Part shown: piece after piece, positions 48,714 to 61,071 of the stretch
How positions within the stretch are numbered: the stretch's first letter is position 1
Layout: the number at the start of each line of letters is the position of its first letter
Origin: Eulemur rufifrons
Taxonomy: Eukaryota; Chordata; Mammalia; Primates; Lemuridae
Length of the DNA stretch: 64,000 nt
NCBI RefSeq assembly: GCF_041146395.1
Contig: NC_090986.1
Location: forward strand, 45,916,001 to 45,980,000
Direction of reading: 5' to 3'
The notes under the pieces: model-generated
Seen by the model: the letters and a program-made list of their open reading frames with translations, nothing else
What the model was told of the DNA's origin: nothing
Databases searched by the model: none
Translations under genes and position numbers: made by a program

Positions 48714-50164
48714 AAAAAGTAACAGTGATTATAAAAATCTACCTTTTTTGGATACATGAAAGATGGATTGCATAATGCTTACACATAAAATAATCAATCT
48801 CCAAATGATATATTTATATTTTCTGTTCAGGGTAGTGCTCTGATTGTGTTGTACTATAACAATCAACATATAGCAAAATATTACTTTGAATTTATGACTA
48901 TTAACTTGCTAAATTAACATAATTCCATTTTTTCCTAATTTCTATTGCCTATATTTCAGGCAATAATATCTGGACTAATTACATAATTTTTAAAATGTCC
49001 TAGTAAAGCTCTCGTTTCTACATTATCAAATGATTTTTCATTTTTAAAGAGGAACAATTTGAATATTCAATATATTATTACACATTTTATGTATTATTGT
49101 ACAGGCAGCCTTTGGAATATATAACAGCATGGAAATAGTGAGTATTTAACATAGGTTGGCTGAGTCAATCGGTAAAAGTTCACTCTTTTGTATCCTTTTA
49201 AATCAAGTGGAAAAGAATCTCAAAATACACGTAATTCCACATAGAAGTCAAACATTTGAGAATTTCTTGAATCTTACTTTATAAAATTTGATACTAGTAT
49301 TATTTCAAAATTCCATTTTGCAATACATCCTTAAATTCAGTACATATAAAGAAATATATAATTTAAATTCAATAAAAGAAAAATACCACAATAGCTTTCT
49401 GATTCACTTTAATCTCTAGAAGGCTGGTGATTTGTCTTTTGCTGACTTTCCAAACCATTTTCTTCTTTTTATTTTTTTCACTCCATTAATTCTGGTGATT
49501 TTAAAATATTGTCAACCTAGTTAGTCTCGTTTTTTGTTACATCCATTATTTAAGTGAAGAAGTTAGAAAAAGTAGTTATATTTCAGGTTGAAATAAATGT
49601 TTTAATTCTTAAAGCGTTCATTCACTAATAAAATATTTATTGCTAGCATTTAGACATCACACCCTAAAATAAAAAACCCTGCCAAGTGTTCTTTGTATAA
49701 GTAATGTTTGAATAGATACACTAGAAAGATTAGTTGCTATAAACATCTATTAACTCATGCATGCAAATAATTTAAAGCCCTACCTACTAAGTTTATCTTG
49801 CTTTATAAAAATCTTTCCCATGTTCACTACAAAATACAGAGGAATATTCACAAATGAGTGTATTTGTATAATATTTGTCCCTAATATCAAATTGTATGTA
49901 AAATTAAGAGATGACCACATAAGAACCCTTTAGGAGAAAGTTAGCTTGGCTCTAAAGGTAAACATCTCCCAGTTGACAGTCTGACTTACTTATTATGTAA
50001 ATTTGAGAAGAATTTGTAGTTCATAATATCATTGAGTTAAGATACTTAATAAAAAAGAAAATTTTGACATATAGTGAGTTTGATATTCCTGAGAAAGAAT
50101 GTTATCTCTTATTAGGGACCATTTTCTTTGCTAAGTTTGGAACTGCTATGTGGAAAGGTCAGCA
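48714..50164. other. Unassigned AT-rich DNA
   Basis: No gene, RNA or named repeat was recognised. Confidence 0.4.
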
Positions 50165-50360
50165 AAGTTTTTGTTGTTGTTGTTTTCATTTTTTTTTTTT
50201 TTTTGAGACAGACTCTTGCTCTGTCACCCTGGCTAGAATGCAGTGGTGTCATCACAGCTCACAGCAACCTCAAATTCCTGGACTCAACGGATCCTCCTGC
50301 CTCCGCCTGCTTGGAAGCTGGGACTACACTTGCGTGCCACTGGGCCCAGTGGAAGTTTTT
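50165..50360 (-). mobile_element. Alu monomer, minus, with 8 bp target-site duplication
   Basis: A T-run at 50190-50205 (complement of an A-tail) leads into GAGACAGACTCTTGCTCTGTCACCCTGGCTAGAATGCAGTGG and then CTCAAATTCCTGGACTC. It ends GCGTGCCACTGGGCCCAGTG. This is one Alu-type arm. AAGTTTTT occurs at 50165-50172 and 50353-50360. A (GTT)n run separates the left duplication from the tail. It may be a free monomer or a 5'-truncated dimer. The presence of a complete 7SL-like 5' end favours a monomer. Confidence 0.85.
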
Positions 50361-51235
50361 CATCTTTCAGTAATAAACAAACAAACAAAAGCAAAATAAC
50401 AAAACAACCCTCCCCCACACATACTGTGAACTGAAAAAAAAAGATTAAGTCTGAGAAGGGGAAATATTTTACAGAGAACCAACAGCACGTAGAAGCATAG
50501 TAACATCCTTTTAGGAAAGCAAATCATGAACTGAAAGGAATCAACAATTACTTTTCAGGGATCCAGAGAGCTAGAATTTGAAGCACATAGAATATAAAGA
50601 AGGTAATTAAAATACTCAAAACCCTACAACAGGGAGAATGCCATTTTGATTTTTTTTTTACAATTTAATCTTATTTCCTACTCAATATTCCTATATAACT
50701 ATTTTACAAATTGTCTACTATTATATATTTTATGTCTCATTTTAATGTTAAAGATACCTATTTCTCATTATTTATTCCTAAATCTATACATTTAATGGAA
50801 ACCTAATATCATTCATTCTTTGCCTATCAGTGAACATTAAAGGATAGATGCAGTTTCAGGTAGATTTAGATATTTGTATGTTTTTATGTCAAGATTGCTT
50901 CTACTTTCTCTAAGAAATATGAGGTAAGATCATCTGCTGAGAATTTATAAGTATACGAATAACAGATTGATTGAAGAAGCATAATAAGATTTCTATCACA
51001 TTTGTCTAGGTAACCATGAATGTATATTGTTGCTAGTCTACTCATTATTTTTAATGATACATGACAGCAAGCAGGTACATTTGTATAGACATGAAAGGAG
51101 TAGAAGGTTGTGTTCATCTAGAATACCAGTTTTTCCAGAATGGATGATAAATAAAACTAAAAACCATGAGATTTAAAGGGATTTTTAAGATAGATTTTGT
51201 AGGAAAAGTTATTGGAAATCAAACTGTATAGATAG

Positions 51236-51605
51236 CTAGCTTAGTCACTTCAAGCTGTTAGAGCAAAGTATCACAGATTTAGTGGCTTATAACCAATAGA
51301 AATTTATTTCTCACACTCTGAAGGTTGGAAGTCCGAGATAATTGTGCCAGTGTGGTTACATTTTGGTGAGAGCTCTCTTCTGGATTGCAGACTGCAGACT
51401 TCTAGTTGAATCTTCACATTGTGGAAAGAGAGCCAGAGAGCTCACTGGGTCTCTTTGGTAAAGGTTCTAACCTCATTTAAGAGGGCTCAACCCTTATACC
51501 TTCATGACTTAATTACTTCCCAAAGGCCTTAAATAACATCACATTAGTGATTAAGTTTCAACACAAGAATTTGGGGTGGGAGGCACAAACACTGAGTCTA
51601 TAACA
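51236..51605 (-). mobile_element. MaLR-type solo LTR (MLT1-like), minus
   Basis: The plus strand begins TAGCTTAGTCACTTCAAGCTG and contains GAAATTTATTTCTCACACTCTGAAGGTTGGAAGTCCGAGA. It ends TGAGTCTATAACA, the complement of a TGTTATAGACTCA start. An AATAAA signal lies in the antisense direction near 51300. Length and layout fit a MaLR (ERVL-related, non-autonomous) solo LTR. Confidence 0.7.
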
Positions 51606-53654
51606 ACAGGGAAATCTATATAGCAGTGTATATTCAAACAAAGAGAAAATTAAGAGTACAACAATTTGTTCACATCCTCATTTATAGCAGAAATCTAGAG
51701 ACTCTCCACTCTGCTTTGATAGTATCTTCTTTTCACCATGGTAGTGTCTAAGTATAATTTATACATATAGAATGGATACATGGCAAAAATTTATTTAATG
51801 AGAAAATCAGCAGAATAGTAAATCTGGTTGAATGGGGATTTGAGGAAGAGAGATTTATAGAGTCAGTCAAAAAAGTCATGCTACAATAAGTTTGCTAAAT
51901 TAGAGACAAAACTTTTAATATCCTGTAGGGTGACAAAACTGAAAGCTTTGGAGTTATATTCTCTACCAAACATAAATCATTTTAATTTGTATTGGGAATA
52001 AGATAGACAAGTAAACATATAACATCACGGAGTCTAGGCTCTTATCAATAGTAAATAATAAGTGAAAAAACAAGAGTGCTTTGCTTAGATAACTAAATAG
52101 TCCCTGAATGGATTTATTAGATAATGCTCCAGAGAGATATTGAAAAGACATTTAGTCCTTCCTCTAGTCTTATATACAAGTTTGGATACTTAGCAAAAAT
52201 AATGCAAATTATCTCTTAAAAACCACAGTTACAAATCTAAATTCTTAACAGACTTTTTCCTTTTAACCCTGGATATACACATGGGAACTAAAAAAAATTA
52301 TGCTTTCCCCCACTTAATAACCAATTATTATTTTCTGAGATTTTCAGATGTGGAAATTATGACAGAAAGCAATGGGGGATTATGGGTTCCTCTATCTTTT
52401 CAGGCTGTCATGAAGCAAAGACTGAGGGCCAGAACAGAAACTTCACCCCCAACAATTCCATCTGTTCTCTAGTCTCAAGCCATTCAAATTTTGGCTTTGG
52501 TTGTCCATCAGCTTAGTTCTTTAATGTTGTGAGATCGCAGCTTTTTTGTGTCTTTATAAAGGATTTACCAGCATCATCTTATTACTTAGGAAGTGGAGAC
52601 CTCACTTCATTCTATAGTGTCCTTACTCATTCATGAGAACTAAAAGCAATATAACCATTTCAGAGGCTGTTTTGGGTTGTCTTATATCTCAACTCAGTTT
52701 TCCACAGGTTTCTGATCATTATTACCTATTTTTCTACTACCTGAAATGATTAAAAGAAGTAGATATTTATATTTTCCTATCTTACCAAACTATTAATTTA
52801 AAGTAGATTTTGTGTATGTTAATATTTTGACATACAAAAGACATTTTGGATTTAATGTCGTGGTCTTTAAACTTATCTATAAGCAATTTGACCATAATCT
52901 TAACAAATTTTTCTGTTATGTTAAAAAGATAACTTTAGAAGAGGTCAATGAGCCAAAATCTGAAGGAAAAAAATGCGCTGTTAAGCCTGGACAGTTGCAG
53001 CTTTTCATAACACTCCAAAATAGTCATGCATTGTTAATGAATGTTTGTGAATCCATATTTCTAATTATTCATTAAAATTCATTGTTAGATGCTATGAATA
53101 TGCTATGGCATGAATTTCCATGAATATGAAATGAAAATCAACGTACATGGTGTTAAATCTTCAGAAACATTTCCTCAATATGATACTAGAGTTCATAACT
53201 ATAAATACTTTATAAAGTCCCATATCTTTACTGGTAGCTGTAATTCAAAATTAATTGCATATATTTGCACATTAATTGTCTGACCAAAATGCTAAAATTA
53301 ATTATTAAAGTAAAAAAAAGAACAGGTGTTCTTTTATGTCAGAAATGATTAGCCCATGAAGAGTTTCTGATATGAACCTCCACTGTTTCAGCTGTGAAAT
53401 ATTTTAAAAATACAACAACAATGACAACAGCAAAACAAATCTACACAACTTAGAATTTATGAATCCATATCTTTAGAGATAAGGAGGATAGATGCCTAAG
53501 TGTGTTTTTTTAAGATTCACAGATAACTTGCATGCAACTAAATATTCCTTTTTCTTTGGCATTTACAGCAATTTCTATTTTAAATTTCTTAGCATTTTTT
53601 TATGAAGCACTCAGAAAAGCAAAAACGACTAGCTTTTATTCAGCCACTTATTTG
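51606..53654. other. Unassigned non-coding DNA
   Basis: No gene or named repeat. The 87-codon frame at 52812-53075 has no recognisable domain. Confidence 0.4.
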
Positions 53655-54211
53655 GCACATGTTTGCTTGTTCAGCAAATATTTATTGGAGAGCCTGTTGT
53701 TCCAGTATTGATCATTCAACACTGAACCAAATGGACAAGGTACCTCTCTTACAGAGTTTCTATTCAGATAGAGAGGGAAGCAGCATATGAAAACACATGT
53801 ACATTTATCCATATATAACATCTCAGCTGGTAAAATCTATAAAGGCAAAAGAAACAGTGTAAAGAGATATAGGGTAGGAGAAACTAACATTTAACAAAAC
53901 ATGATCAGAAAAGTCATCTGTAAAAAAATGACACTATGCTGAAATTTCAATTGAGAAAGAGATATGCTACAATTACTAGCAGATATATAGAGGAAAAACA
54001 TTTCAACAAGGATCACCAAGAGCGAGAGGACCCGTATAGTAGTGGGCTTGGAATATTCACAGACCAGAAAGGTAACCAACGTCCATGGAAGAGACTCAAC
54101 AAGGGAGAGGGTTGTATGGACCAAGTTCAGAGAGGGGGTTGAGGGCCAAATTATGAAAGGAATACTTTTTCTCTGCCGCCTCCCCACACTCCTTCTCCAC
54201 CTCTTCCTACC

Positions 54212-54263
54212 CCTCCTCCTCCTCCTCCTCCTCCTCCTCCTCCTCCTCCTCCTCCTCTTCCTC
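54212..54263. repeat. (TCC)n microsatellite / polypurine-polypyrimidine mirror tract
   Basis: About 15 TCC units, nearly perfect. The minus strand is all purine and creates an Arg-rich chance frame (53891-54331). Such tracts can adopt triplex (H-DNA) forms. Confidence 0.95.
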
Positions 54264-54274
54264 CTCATCCTTCC

Positions 54275-54397
54275 TAGAGACAGGGTTCTCACTTTGTGGC
54301 ACAGGGTGGTCTCCATCGAACTCCTGTCCACAAGTCATCCTCCTGCCTCAGCCTCTAAACGTGCTGGGATTACAGGCATGAGCCACAGCACCTGTCC
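54275..54397 (-). mobile_element. Alu left-arm fragment, minus
   Basis: TAGAGACAGGGTTCTCACTTTG through TGGTCTCCATCGAACTCCTG, GCCTCAGCC and GATTACAGGCATGAGCCACAGCACCTGTCC are the complement of an Alu left arm from its 5' end to the start of the linker. The tail side has been lost or replaced by the (TCC)n tract. Confidence 0.85.
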
Positions 54398-54620
54398 AAA
54401 AAGAATTATTTTAAGTATAAAATAAGGCCTTTTGGTTTTATGCTAAGGAGTAACATAACCTGAGTTATAATTTTAAAATAACACTCTGGCTGCTGTATAG
54501 AGAATAAGCTCTAAACACGGACAGTGATGGAAGGAAAGAGACTAGTTAGGCAGATAAACTGGTGGCTTAGACTAGAGTAATAGGAGTGGAGGTCATAAAA
54601 AGGTTTATGTTCTTACATCA

Positions 54621-55549
54621 TCTACCTTCTACAGTCATCAAGAGCTTGGCTGTCAATGCTATTTGAAGTCACATTTTTAGTAAACCCAAACAATATTTGG
54701 AATAAAGTTTTAAAAATAACTACATTTTTGAGGTTAAAATTATTTCAAATTTTATATGTATTCAACACAAATATTTTGATAAAGAGCTAAAAACACAAAG
54801 AAGAAAAAAAAAAACCCACATGAATCCTACCATGTAGAGATCGCATTGTGTTGTTTAATCTTAGTGTCATTTTTTCTGCACATATTTATGTCTTTTAATG
54901 GAAATGATACTATTTATGTAGTTTATGAACCTGTTTGGATTAACTTATATTTTCACTCTTTTAGTATTCACATAACATTAAATATTTTTTTATAATTTTT
55001 CCATGCTATATAAATATTTATTACACAGATATGTCAAAATTTAATCAAGTTATTCTTTCAACTCAAATTCTTATACTGGTATTGAAAAGTTAATCAACTA
55101 AATGCACAACCTAGAATGAGTGCTCTGAGTAATTTATAAATATTGGGATTCCCTAGATTTCTATCCTTAATCTGTTTCTTTCTTAGCTCTGTATGTGTCC
55201 CTAGACATCCTCATTTAGTTGTATAGTTTAACATGCAATTCAATATACATCCCCAGTCCATATTCCAAGCTGCAAGTCTTCATATCCCTATATAAATTAC
55301 ATTTCATGATTGCTTATCGTGTTCCTGTATATGAGATACAGGACCTATATACACATCTTATAGCATGCTAAAATTAGCTTTCTCCTACCATTTCTCCAAA
55401 ATAGAATCTTCTACTAAATTTTCTACTTCGAATGATGGCAGTCATTAATTTAAACCAGAGAACTTCCATACCTTCCAGATACTTCTCTTTCTCTCACTTC
55501 ACTTTTATGATGTTATTTCCATGGGTGATGCATAAAGACCTCCTTAAAC
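54621..55549. other. Unassigned; traces of old LINE sequence
   Basis: The region 54840-55020 (GTATTCACATAACATTAAATATTTTTTTATAATTTTTCCATGC) resembles an ancient L1-type antisense block, but is too weak to name. Confidence 0.35.
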
Positions 55550-56260
55550 TGCCCTCATCTCACCATCTATTAATGTGTTGATAACTCCTTAACCTCTGTT
55601 TCTTTTCATCTTTCACTTAGACTCTTGAATTAATTGTATAACTTCCCTTTCCGTCTCCATCTTTATTTTTCCATAAGCCAGTAATGACTATTTTACTTCT
55701 ATACTTTTATCCTTCATTGATTTCTTATTATCTTTACAATAATTTTAAATTGCGTAGATTATCTACATCCAAACTAGATTAGAGTCTTCCAACTCTTCCT
55801 AGGACACTGTACCCTACCATAATGTCAAACTAATTTGCAGTTTTCAAATATGCCATGTTATTTAAAACTTTCTTCATATGCGCTTTTCCCTTTGTCTACT
55901 TGACAAACATTTTTTCTAATAAATTGAAGTTCCTAGGCTCAAAACAAAGAGATCCACTGTAACTGAATCTGTTTACTCTGTTTGGGGCTTCACCTCCTCT
56001 GTGACCAATACCTTTTCTCCAGCCAGACACAATTAATCAACAACTCCTTTGCAATATATCTGAACATTATATGTAATTTAAATACTGTATCCTTTTAGAT
56101 TGTGCACATTATCTTAGCATATAACTCATTCTCTTTTTAGATTAGCTTTTTGAGCTAAAGAACTGTGGAATGTTTACTTTTGTAAATCTAATGCCTTACA
56201 TAGTTCCTGCCATAAGTAAAAGTGAATATTCTTTGTAATTCAATTCCAGCAATAGATGAA
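55550..56260 (+). mobile_element. L2 LINE 3' region, plus
   Basis: Blocks in order of the L2 3' half are CTTCACCTCCTCTGTGACC, ATTAGCTTTTTGAGCTAAAGAACTGTGG and CTAATGCCTTACATAGTTCCTGCCATAAGTAAAAGTGAATATTC. It is old and non-coding. With the antisense copy at 53655-54620 it forms an inverted L2 pair. Confidence 0.55.
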
Positions 56261-56702
56261 TGATAACTACTAAATAACATAGACAACTATTTAAAGATTT
56301 CTCCTTAAATTAGTGGACAATTTCTTAACCCCAAACTCTTGTTTGATCGTGCTCTAGAACATCTACTAGTGTTATATGGGTTTGGGTCAATGATTGATTG
56401 CCTGGCATGTCTCAGGATAGTTTTCTTCTCATGTGATTTGACCAATAACCTCCTTTTGTACTATCTGAGACTCCCCAATATCTGCAGTTGCTTAAAGTTC
56501 ACACATTAAAATGCAGAAATATCATCAACCACATTTCTTCAGTACTGGCTATTGTTTTCTAATTCACTCGTGCTCATATAAATGGGTAATCCAAAAATTT
56601 AGATATGCATCTTATATCCAGTGCATGCTCCAGAAAATTACCTGCGCAACTGCTTTCATTGCTGAGCAATATAGGAAAAGACTGACTTCTAGGTAGAAGT
56701 AC

Positions 56703-56720
56703 AAAAAAAAAAAAAAAAAA
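56703..56720. repeat. Poly-A run (18 nt)
   Basis: An isolated A-run with no SINE or processed-gene body immediately upstream that I can recognise. Confidence 0.85.
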
Positions 56721-56799
56721 TGCTAGCTATTTCTTAAACAATGAAAGAACAATGAAGTGCCCTACTCTAAGCTAAGTCTCACCTCACTGCAGCCTGTCA

Positions 56800-57545
56800 G
56801 TTCCTACTAACTAACTAATGCACAGGCATTCCATATCAGTTGAGAACCAGACAGGAAATCAGAAACCACACCAATTATTTTAACTGGAACATTAATATAA
56901 GAAATTAAACTGTAATTGGAGGACAGAAAGGCAGAGGGACAAACAGAGGCATAACAGAAATATTTCCAGGAACCAGCTACTGCCCCTAGAGTTTTGTGAT
57001 AAAAGGACAGAGGTTGATGTTTATTAGCACCCAGAAGCTTGGAGAAGGGCTTAGACTCCTGAAGATAAGACATTGCCCACCTGGGGCTGGTATCTCAGGA
57101 ATTTGAAGTAGGACTTCTTCAAATTCGTAACTCTGACATTTGAGAAGGGGGCACTACCCCTCTGGTGCTGGTGTCTCTGAAGGCAACCATGAAGCTGGTT
57201 CCAAGAGAGTTGAAAACATTAGAAACTAGACCAACTGCTTGTGGCATAGTAAAGATTAGGCTTAAGATGAGTCTGAGAGGAACAGTTAGTAAATAGGAAG
57301 AAGCAAGTTCCTTTTCTCTCATCCCCTTCCAGTTTCCCTCTAGTGAGACCTATATTGGCAAAAATCCAACAGAGAATGATCTGCCAAAGGAGAAATATGG
57401 TTTGCAAAATCCCAGCCCCAGTACAATAAAGTGGAGGATGGAAATGGGTATGTGGAGCAGAGAGGAAGAAGCTTAATAACCAATACACAAAGCTTTCAGA
57501 CTGCCGCCATTGATTTGAAGCCCTGATGTGCATATCGAGTCACAG
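56800..57545 (-). repeat. Probable ancient interspersed repeat (family uncertain)
   Basis: Blocks such as GAACCAGACAGGAAATCAGAAACCACACCAATTATTT, CCAGGAACCAGCTACTGCCCCTAGAG and AGTCTGAGAGGAACAGTTAGTAAATAGGAAG are familiar as part of a widespread old mammalian repeat, possibly an L1M 3' UTR. Orientation and limits are guesses. The overlapping minus frames (88-104 codons) are not supported as genes. Confidence 0.35.
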
Positions 57546-59117
57546 TTAAACTAAAGGGATCCATGAAACAGGCCCCCAGAAGAGAGGATTCAGCGTGCTA
57601 TGTGAACAATATCTGGACTGCTGTCAGTCTACAGGTAACCAGTATGACTGAATCATATTCCTGGTCAATGATTTGTCACTCACAGAAGCAAAGCCAAATT
57701 CTTTGGGATACTTTCACTATTAAAGATTCAATAATTTTACCTATTTTTTCCCCTCTAGCAAAGAGACAAAATCCGCCTAAATGTTTCATAGAATGCTTTA
57801 TTAGACTGAACCAATTATGAACTAATTATTCCCAGGCTGATATTCATCAGTATATTCTTCTATATGTGGACGAATACCTCATTCATTTGAATTTCATTAT
57901 TTAGATGATTACATTGTTGCACTAGCATAAAAGCTACAATTGCACTCCTTGCAACTGGCCTGCCCCCAATATCGAGCATAGTGCCAGGCATGTAGTGGAC
58001 CCTCAATATATTTTTATTAGATACGTGAATGCCATTTATTCCTTAAAATCTCATCTTGAGAGACATATTTTATAATTTTACTAACTAGAACAGCAAGAGT
58101 TTTTACAAAATGCCAGTGACTTGAAAGTGTTAAACTTATTTCCAGAGTTTCTAGCTCTCATGCAAAATCTAATGCATTGTGAGAATTTGCCTTCAAAAGA
58201 CAGAGAGAATTTTATTTAATGCCTGATTACACAATTTGAATTCAATATGTATGATTTAGTGTTGATTAAAAAGCCTTAGTATTTTTAAGTTTCTGTATTT
58301 TCATTAAGAGGAATGAAAGCTGCAGGCTGATTCATTTCTTTCAATCATTCACTGTTCCTCTCATTAAAATACAATTAAAATGTGTACTAAATTACAATCC
58401 TCACTGCAGTCATATGGGGTACAATGCATTAACGGTCTAAAATAATATTTAAAAGTATCTACTTTAAATATAACAGTGCAAATGGAAACATATACATACA
58501 TATATGCATATAAATACATATACACACATATTCACATTAGTTTTGAAAAATATCTATATAAAATATTTTATAATTACTTATATTCATAAAATATTTAAAA
58601 TTAACTCCTATATCATATTATATCTGATATGCTATTATATATTGGCTATTAATACTTCATGTTTTATATTATATCAATCATATATCTCTATATAAAATCT
58701 ATCTGATTTTTTAGTATTGTCACCAATATTTATTAAGGGGTAACCATATTCTAGCCATGGTATAATACATAGAGAACTTGAAGGAAAATAAGACAGTACT
58801 TATTTTCAAGGAATTTGCTGTCTTTTAATTTTTTTTTCTCAAGTCATTGACTTCTCATTCTTTTGTAGCAGGTTACAATTAAATTCTGAAATAATGGTGA
58901 TGTTAATAATAATAAATATTTAAACGGATAGCAGGAATAATAGAACCTTGACTTTTCATAGGACTCTATGGTTCTTGAAATGCTTTTGCATATATTTCTT
59001 ATTTCTTATTTTGATCTATGTATTAGTGCTAAGATGTAGAATGGTTGTATATAATCTCTATTTTCCATATAAGAAAAATAAAATCAATGATAGGTCATAA
59101 GTGATAATATTTATATA
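57546..59117. other. Unassigned AT-rich DNA
   Basis: No gene. TA/CA-rich low-complexity sequence occupies 58488-58690 and produces chance frames. Confidence 0.4.
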
Positions 59118-59666
59118 CAGTCATACTCCATATAACAATGTTTCAGTCAATGAGGGACTACATATATGATGGTGGTTCTATAAGATTATGAAAAATACCT
59201 ATTGCCTAGTTATGTTGTAGCCATGGAAACATCTTAGTGCAATGCATTACTGGCATGTTTGAGGTAATGCTGGTGTAAACAAACCTACTATGCTGCCAGT
59301 CATATAACAGTACACAGTGATGTCCTAGGCTTTTACATTCACTCACCACTCACTGTCTGATTCACCCAGAGCAACTTCCAGTCCTGCAAGATCCATTCAC
59401 AAGTGCCCTATATAGGTGTACCATTTTTTAATCTTTCATACCATATTTTTATTGTACTTTTTCCATGTTTAGATATATTTAGATATACAAACACTTACCA
59501 TTGTGGTACTCAGTACAGTAGCACGCCACACAGGTTTGTAGCCTAGGAACAACAGACTACACCACATAGGTTTATATAAGTACATTCTATCATGTTCACA
59601 CAAAGATGAAATCGCTTAATGATGCATTTCTCAGACAGTATCTCCACCATTTAGCTACTATGACTA
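59118..59666 (+). mobile_element. Non-autonomous Tc1/mariner-superfamily (Tigger-like) element with TA target site
   Basis: The left end CAGTCATACTCC and right end (complement) TAGTCATAGTAG share AGTCATA. TA flanks both sides (59116-59117 and 59667-59668). Internal blocks TTTCAGTCAATGAGGGACTAC, GATGGTGGTTCTATAAGATTATG, CTTACCATTGTGGTACTCAGTACAGTAGC and ATCGCTTAATGATGCATTTCTCAGA match a common mammalian MITE-like family. There is no transposase, and CpG decay is evident. Confidence 0.75.
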
Positions 59667-60221
59667 TATCATAATAATTTTATATAATTGAATTTAAAAG
59701 GTCAGTTTCAAAATTCTTCTCCTCACTAAAATTATACTGTTTTTTCAAATGCTGCTCTAAAAAACCTGTAATTTTCTAGAATTTGAAACAAAAGCTTGAT
59801 TTTCTGGTTGCCCTTGAGATGGTAAGGTTGTCTAAAGTTTCAAAACATAAAAGACAAAGTCAAACTTTGGTTATTCTTCTACATTCCTTCAGGATCTAAT
59901 TTATGTGTTTACTTTTGTGATTCCCTACTCCCTAAAGCAGACTGCATTGCCTTCTCATCTTTGCTTCAACTACAAAATTCTTAATACTAACTTAGAAAAT
60001 GTATTCCATGTAAACACTTCCCAAATCGTCTCAGACATATGGGAAAGTTATTTTATTTGGATACTAAAGGAATAGAGACCCTGAAATGTTTAACATTTTG
60101 AAGACACCTAGGTTATACTTGTCCATATAAACTCATTCATATTTTAGCGGGATGGTATCTAGGATCCAAATCCCCTTCTGTGAATGTTCTTATTGAAGGA
60201 GAAATAAGAAAAACAAAAATT
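59667..60221. other. Unassigned non-coding DNA
   Basis: Nothing recognisable between the Tigger-like element and the L1 fragment. Confidence 0.4.
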
Positions 60222-60362
60222 TTCCCCAAAGCAATCACAGCAGCAACAAAAATAAATATATGGGACCTGATCAAATTAAAAAACTTCTGCACAGCCAAGG
60301 AAACTATCATTAGAGTGAATACACAACCTACGGAATGAGAGAAAATATTTGCATTCTACAAA
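60222..60362 (+). mobile_element. L1 ORF2 fragment ending at the mariner inversion breakpoint
   Basis: AAATAAATATATGGGACCTGATCAAATTAAAAAACTTCTGCACAGCCAAGG and GAGTGAATACACAACCTACGGAATGAGAGAAAATATTTGCA are sense L1 ORF2, from the part after the reverse transcriptase. The fragment ends where displaced mariner sequence begins (60363), so the breakpoint truncates it or lies just outside it. It has no A-tail. Confidence 0.75.
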
Positions 60363-60431
60363 TGTCAGAGATGTCAAGTGTCAAATTTAGTGCTTAAGGA
60401 AATCTGACATTCTGTATTTAATAACCTAATA
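60363..60431 (-). mobile_element. Displaced 5' terminal inverted repeat of the mariner element
   Basis: On the minus strand it begins TTAGGTTATTAAATACAGAA, after a TA at 60430-60431. It matches the 3' terminal repeat of the mariner (minus strand from 62291: TTAGGTCATTAAATATGAAA) in roughly 23 of the first 27 bases. The inner end, 60363-60378, is an exact inverted copy of 61072-61087, where the main mariner body starts. Its 67 bp plus the body give ~1.27 kb, a normal full-length mariner. Confidence 0.85.
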
Positions 60432-61071
60432 TTTGGATGGCATTTTATTATAAAATATTACAAGCTTGTGTGCTTTTATGTGTTTACCTATAAAAGTCTT
60501 GTGCTATCAAATGTTGCCATATATTAAATGCTCAGACAAATTGTTCAATGAAAGTCAGACTTTTCAGTAAGAAAATCAAGAGCAAACTGATATGTAAAAT
60601 ATGATGCTCTAATTTTAATACAAAAAGATATGTCATAAAGCTAAATTTCTAGAATTTAAAATCAAATTAATGTATCAGTCAAATAATAATAATTAAATCT
60701 ATTTATCTTCATGTATTTACCTTAAATCTTTTTTCACTTATTTCTTACTTTTTCTTTTCTAGGTTTGAGTTTTAGAGATTAGAGTTTTAACAAAGCAGTC
60801 TCTGATGTGAACAACCTTTCAGTTCTACCCAATAACAACTGTATTAATTTTGTTCCTGTCTCTGTATCCTGGTATCTGGTATCCTGTTAATTCCCGTGAC
60901 TTTTGTTAAGTCTCTAGTCTACTTAAATCTTTGTACATTTAACACAGGTTTTAGCTTTTAAAAATATACTTGTAAGTAAACTATGAATATGATAAACAAA
61001 AATATAATTTTTCATTATTGAATTTTCCCCTAATGAGAAAATTTCTATTTATTCTAGTGTTATGGTTTATG
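60432..61071. other. Segment predicted to be inverted flanking DNA
   Basis: 640 bases lie between the displaced terminal repeat and the mariner body. Nothing inside is recognised as a repeat or gene. If the inversion model is right, this is the original left flank of the mariner, now reversed. Confidence 0.6.

Larger units (their letters stand above)
53655..54620 (-). mobile_element. L2 LINE 3' half, minus, interrupted by Alu fragment and (TCC)n
   Basis: The antisense L2 3' end lies at 53660-53770 (CAGCAAATATTTATTGGAGAGCC, CCAGTATTGATCATTCAACACTGAACCAAATGG). After an interruption, internal L2 sequence continues at 54420-54610 (AATAACACTCTGGCTGCTGTATAGAG, AGACTAGTTAGGCAG, GGTGGCTTAGACTAGAG). 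These belong to the C-terminal coding and 3' region. No frame survives. Confidence 0.75.

Noticed and set aside
50064..50434. Three overlapping frames over the antisense Alu monomer
   Set aside because: Antisense Alus give such frames routinely. There is no exon context beyond a T-run that could mimic a polypyrimidine tract.
53891..54331. 146-codon Arg-rich minus frame and its plus-strand Leu-rich counterpart
   Set aside because: The Arg and Leu tracts are direct translations of the (TCC)n microsatellite, with Alu and L2 sequence on the sides.
60363..60431. Displaced terminal repeat as a separate short mariner MITE
   Set aside because: It lacks a second terminal repeat of its own, and its inner 16 bp match the start of the nearby mariner body exactly in inverted form. 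A broken single element explains it better.
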